Source of the DNA: Celerinatantimonas sp046054165
GTDB taxonomy: Bacteria; Pseudomonadota; Gammaproteobacteria; Enterobacterales; Celerinatantimonadaceae
Assembly (NCBI RefSeq): GCF_046054165.1
Contig: NZ_JBFNXK010000005.1
Coordinates: 1 to 64,000, forward strand
DNA: 64,000 bases
Reading direction: 5' to 3'
Below are positions 61,916 to 64,000 of the stretch, one piece after another. The notes below the pieces were generated by a model. The model was not told the origin of the DNA and made no database searches. It saw only the letters and a program-made list of their open reading frames with translations. Made by a program: the position numbers and the translations under genes. Each line of letters begins with the position of its first letter. Position 1 is the stretch's first letter.

Positions 61916-61969
61916 ACGCTAATCTCTTGCTAAAGAAATTAGCACGACGAGATAGTCAAGAGGATAGGA

Positions 61970-63160
61970 ATGTTTGAGCATGTGAAAGAGGCCCCAGCTG
62001 ATCCGATTTTAGGATTAACTGAACTGTTTAAAAAAGACGAACGAGTTGAAAAAATTAATTTAGGTTCTGGTGTATATAAAAATGAAAGTGGCCAGACCCC
62101 GATCCTCGATACTGTCAAAAAAGCCGAAAAAATATTGCTTCAAAATGAACAAACGAAAGTCTATTTGAGTATTGAAGGCTCACCTGAATATGGTAAAGCG
62201 GTTCAACAGTTATTGTTTGGAACCGGTCATTCGATCATTAGTCAGCAGCGAGCCGTGACAGCACAGGCCCCGGGGGGCACAGGCGCCTTAAGAGCGGTTG
62301 CTGAATTCGCATTTCGTCATGTTGGGATACGGACCGTTTGGATTTCTGATCCGACATGGGCCAATCATGCCAATGTTTTTCATGCCGCAGGATTAGAAGT
62401 AAAAACATATCATTATTATGACCCTACAACTCATGGGCTTGATTTTGACGGAATGGTAGCGTCACTCCAGCAGATCCCATCAGGAGATATGGTTTTATTC
62501 CATGGTTGCTGTCATAACCCAAGCGGGATCGATCCAACTTTTGAACAATGGCAAACCTTATGTCAATTATCATTAGAAAAAGGCTGGCTACCTTTGTTTG
62601 ATTTTGCCTATCAAGGATTTGCGAAAGGTATTGAAGAAGATGCTGCCGGTCTTCGGTTATTTGCTGAAACCCATTCAGAGTTATTGATTGCGAGTTCATT
62701 TTCAAAAAACTTCGGGTTGTATAATGAACGGGTCGGAGCTGCAACCATTCTGGCCAAAGATGCCGAAATAGCGCGTATCGCGTTTACACAACTCAAAGCA
62801 GGCATTCGCGCTAACTATTCAAATCCGCCCAGTCATGGCGCAAAAATTGTGTATACCATCCTATCTGATGAACAATTAACGGCTGAATGGCATGCAGAAG
62901 TTACACAAATGCGCGAGCGTATTCAGCAGATGCGGCAGTTATTTGTAGCCACTTTGAAAAAATATAAACCTGAAGTCGATTTCAACTTTATTGAACAGCA
63001 AAATGGAATGTTCTCTTTCTCGGGTCTCAATAAAGAGCAGGTATTACGACTAAGAGAAGAATATGGGGTTTATATTGTAAATTCGGGCCGAATTAGTGTG
63101 GCCGGAATGACTCAAGCCAGTATGGATACACTTTGTAAAGCAGTGGCAAGTGTTCTCTAA
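61970..63160 (+). CDS. aspC: Aspartate/aromatic aminotransferase
   Basis: A fold-type I PLP aminotransferase (396 aa) linking oxaloacetate/aspartate or aromatic 2-oxo acids with glutamate. SSFSKNFGLYNERVG holds the PLP lysine K246. CCHNPSG is the N-P-S/T-G block, DFAYQGFAKG the PLP-Asp/Tyr segment, and NSGRISVAGM the carboxylate-binding arginine near the end. Length equals E. coli AspC, but TyrB is closely related and cannot be excluded. It is preceded by a structured leader and followed by a strong hairpin without a T tract. Confidence 0.94.
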   Translation: MFEHVKEAPADPILGLTELFKKDERVEKINLGSGVYKNESGQTPILDTVKKAEKILLQNEQTKVYLSIEGSPEYGKAVQQLLFGTGHSIISQQRAVTAQAPGGTGALRAVAEFAFRHVGIRTVWISDPTWANHANVFHAAGLEVKTYHYYDPTTHGLDFDGMVASLQQIPSGDMVLFHGCCHNPSGIDPTFEQWQTLCQLSLEKGWLPLFDFAYQGFAKGIEEDAAGLRLFAETHSELLIASSFSKNFGLYNERVGAATILAKDAEIARIAFTQLKAGIRANYSNPPSHGAKIVYTILSDEQLTAEWHAEVTQMRERIQQMRQLFVATLKKYKPEVDFNFIEQQNGMFSFSGLNKEQVLRLREEYGVYIVNSGRISVAGMTQASMDTLCKAVASVL

Positions 63161-63179
63161 TTTTGGGTATTATTTTATT

Positions 63180-63203
63180 TACCGGGATATTTTTATCCCG
63201 GTA
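63180..63203. terminator. Strong hairpin between aspC and LysR gene
   Basis: TACCGGGATA-tttt-TATCCCGGTA is a perfect 10-bp stem between convergent genes. Neither side has a T tract, so it may work as a transcript 3' end or block read-through. Confidence 0.5.
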
Positions 63204-63224
63204 TCCACTGAAGTGATTAACAAC

Positions 63225-64000
63225 CTATTTCAGCTCGTTTTCTCCAGGTAAAGATTGAATTAAAAAGCCTAGGAACACATCAACCGCTTTAGGAAGTGTG
63301 CGTCCCATGAGTGTTTGAACTTCAATATTCCGGATATCCATTCCTCGATCCCGAATCGGTAATGCAACTAAGCGTTGTTCTTTAACCAGATTTCGAACGG
63401 ATATCTCTCCGAATAACGAGATCCCACCACTATGAATTGTATATTGGGTGAGTGCTGCAATATAGCTTCCGGTAAACGCCGGTTCGATGGCTAATTGTTG
63501 TCGACTTGCACAGATATCAAAAAGTTGGCGAACCGTAGTATCTCGATAAGGTAAAGCTAATGGATAAGCTGCAATTTGAGAGAGCGAAACGGATTTTTTA
63601 TGAGCTAAAGGATGATTTGGAGCCATAATCGCCAGTATTGGTGCAGGTTGACGAAAGGCCACGTTAATATCTGGGCTGGGGTTTAAACTAAAAGTCACAC
63701 CGATATCAGCATCACCGTTTCGAATTGCATCGGAAACATGGGCTGGGGGATAAACATCAATTTTAAATTGGATCTGCGTGTACTGGCGCTGGAATTGAGC
63801 AATACATACAGGTAGATATTCCATTGCAAAACCTTCGGTACAAGCAATCGATACTTTCCCCTGTTGTAAGCCTTCTAAATCTTTTATTTCAGCTAACACC
63901 CGATCTGTTTCTAATAGAACTTTACGAGCATAGGCCGCTAGCATTTCACCCGCGGCACTAAGAACCATGCCTCTAGGACGACGTTCAAAAAGAGGCGTTC
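63225..64000 (-). CDS. LysR-type transcriptional regulator (5' part outside the window)
   Basis: The frame continues to the window edge, where T-P-L-F-E-R-R-P-R-G-M-V-L-S-A-A-G-E, the end of the LysR winged helix, is encoded. About 258 residues are visible. They cover the linker helix and substrate-binding domain (GKVSIACTEGFAMEYLP, NGDADIGVTFSL, IHSGGISLFGE). The first roughly 40-45 residues with the recognition helix lie beyond position 64000. The target genes and effector are unknown. It converges with aspC. Confidence 0.9.
   Translation of the reverse strand, partial: TPLFERRPRGMVLSAAGEMLAAYARKVLLETDRVLAEIKDLEGLQQGKVSIACTEGFAMEYLPVCIAQFQRQYTQIQFKIDVYPPAHVSDAIRNGDADIGVTFSLNPSPDINVAFRQPAPILAIMAPNHPLAHKKSVSLSQIAAYPLALPYRDTTVRQLFDICASRQQLAIEPAFTGSYIAALTQYTIHSGGISLFGEISVRNLVKEQRLVALPIRDRGMDIRNIEVQTLMGRTLPKAVDVFLGFLIQSLPGENELK

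Noticed and set aside
1..64000. Prophage, insertion sequence or defence island
   Set aside because: No transposase, integrase, capsid, restriction or toxin-antitoxin gene was seen, and gene order is mostly typical of gammaproteobacterial chromosomes.

Overview
The window looks like chromosomal core DNA from a gammaproteobacterium of the Vibrionales/Alteromonadales type, at roughly 40-43% GC. Several arrangements support this: pabB-nudL-sdaA with ATGA overlaps, the rnfABCDGE-nth operon, nrdD-nrdG, hexR divergent from glk, aroC behind prmB, tRNA-Ser pairs with encoded CCA, and family members such as DUF3634 and a putA that lacks the DNA-binding domain. The species cannot be named from sequence alone. 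I see no insertion sequence, prophage, CRISPR array or plasmid-type gene. LysR-type regulator fragments run off both ends.

Layout. 1-12.9 kb: a Bcr/CflA-type efflux pump, a divergent Thg1-like 3'-5' polymerase family protein, an M16 protease, sixA, a small conserved protein, smrB divergent from prmB-aroC, a GNAT acetyltransferase, yaiI, an orphan histidine kinase with a coiled-coil membrane partner, and cysB. 13-18 kb: pabB-nudL-sdaA (folate precursor, CoA pyrophosphatase, serine deaminase) divergent from class I fumarase. 18-24 kb: a lipoprotein, a dCache chemoreceptor, hexR/glk, two tRNA-Ser genes and a GNAT protein. 24-34 kb: amino-acid and D-amino-acid metabolism. This includes putA with its C-terminal ALDH-like domain as a separate overlapping gene, an unrecognised 436-residue protein with a possible RelA/SpoT-like C-terminal half, a dgcN-dgcA-D-amino-acid transaminase operon, and alr. 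34-46 kb: greB, a gamma-glutamylcyclotransferase-like protein, kdgK, ygjV-like and DUF3634 genes, a second chemoreceptor, two HAD-IIA hydrolases, asnB, a CPA2 antiporter and nagD. 46-52 kb: rnfABCDGE-nth with a strong tandem repeat in the RnfC tail. 52-64 kb: nrdDG with FNR and NrdR sites, tRNA-Asn, uvrB preceded by DnaA boxes, a TSUP permease, an orphan gene, tpiA, elyC and aspC.

How it works together. Most genes are housekeeping. The metabolic themes are L/D-amino-acid turnover (putA, sdaA, asnB, aspC, alr, dat, dgcNA), hexose and ketogluconate entry under a HexR-type regulator (glk, hexR, kdgK, tpiA), and low-oxygen redox (rnf, nrdDG, Fe-S fumarase and serine dehydratase). I did not find a clear multi-gene undescribed system. 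The best leads are the Thg1-like protein, the RelA/SpoT-like candidate, the DnaA-box cluster upstream of uvrB (the position of DARS1 in E. coli), the split PutA tail, and a candidate minus-strand small RNA near 19 kb. Many starts were chosen from Shine-Dalgarno spacing and family N-termini. At least four genes appear to start with TTG or GTG.
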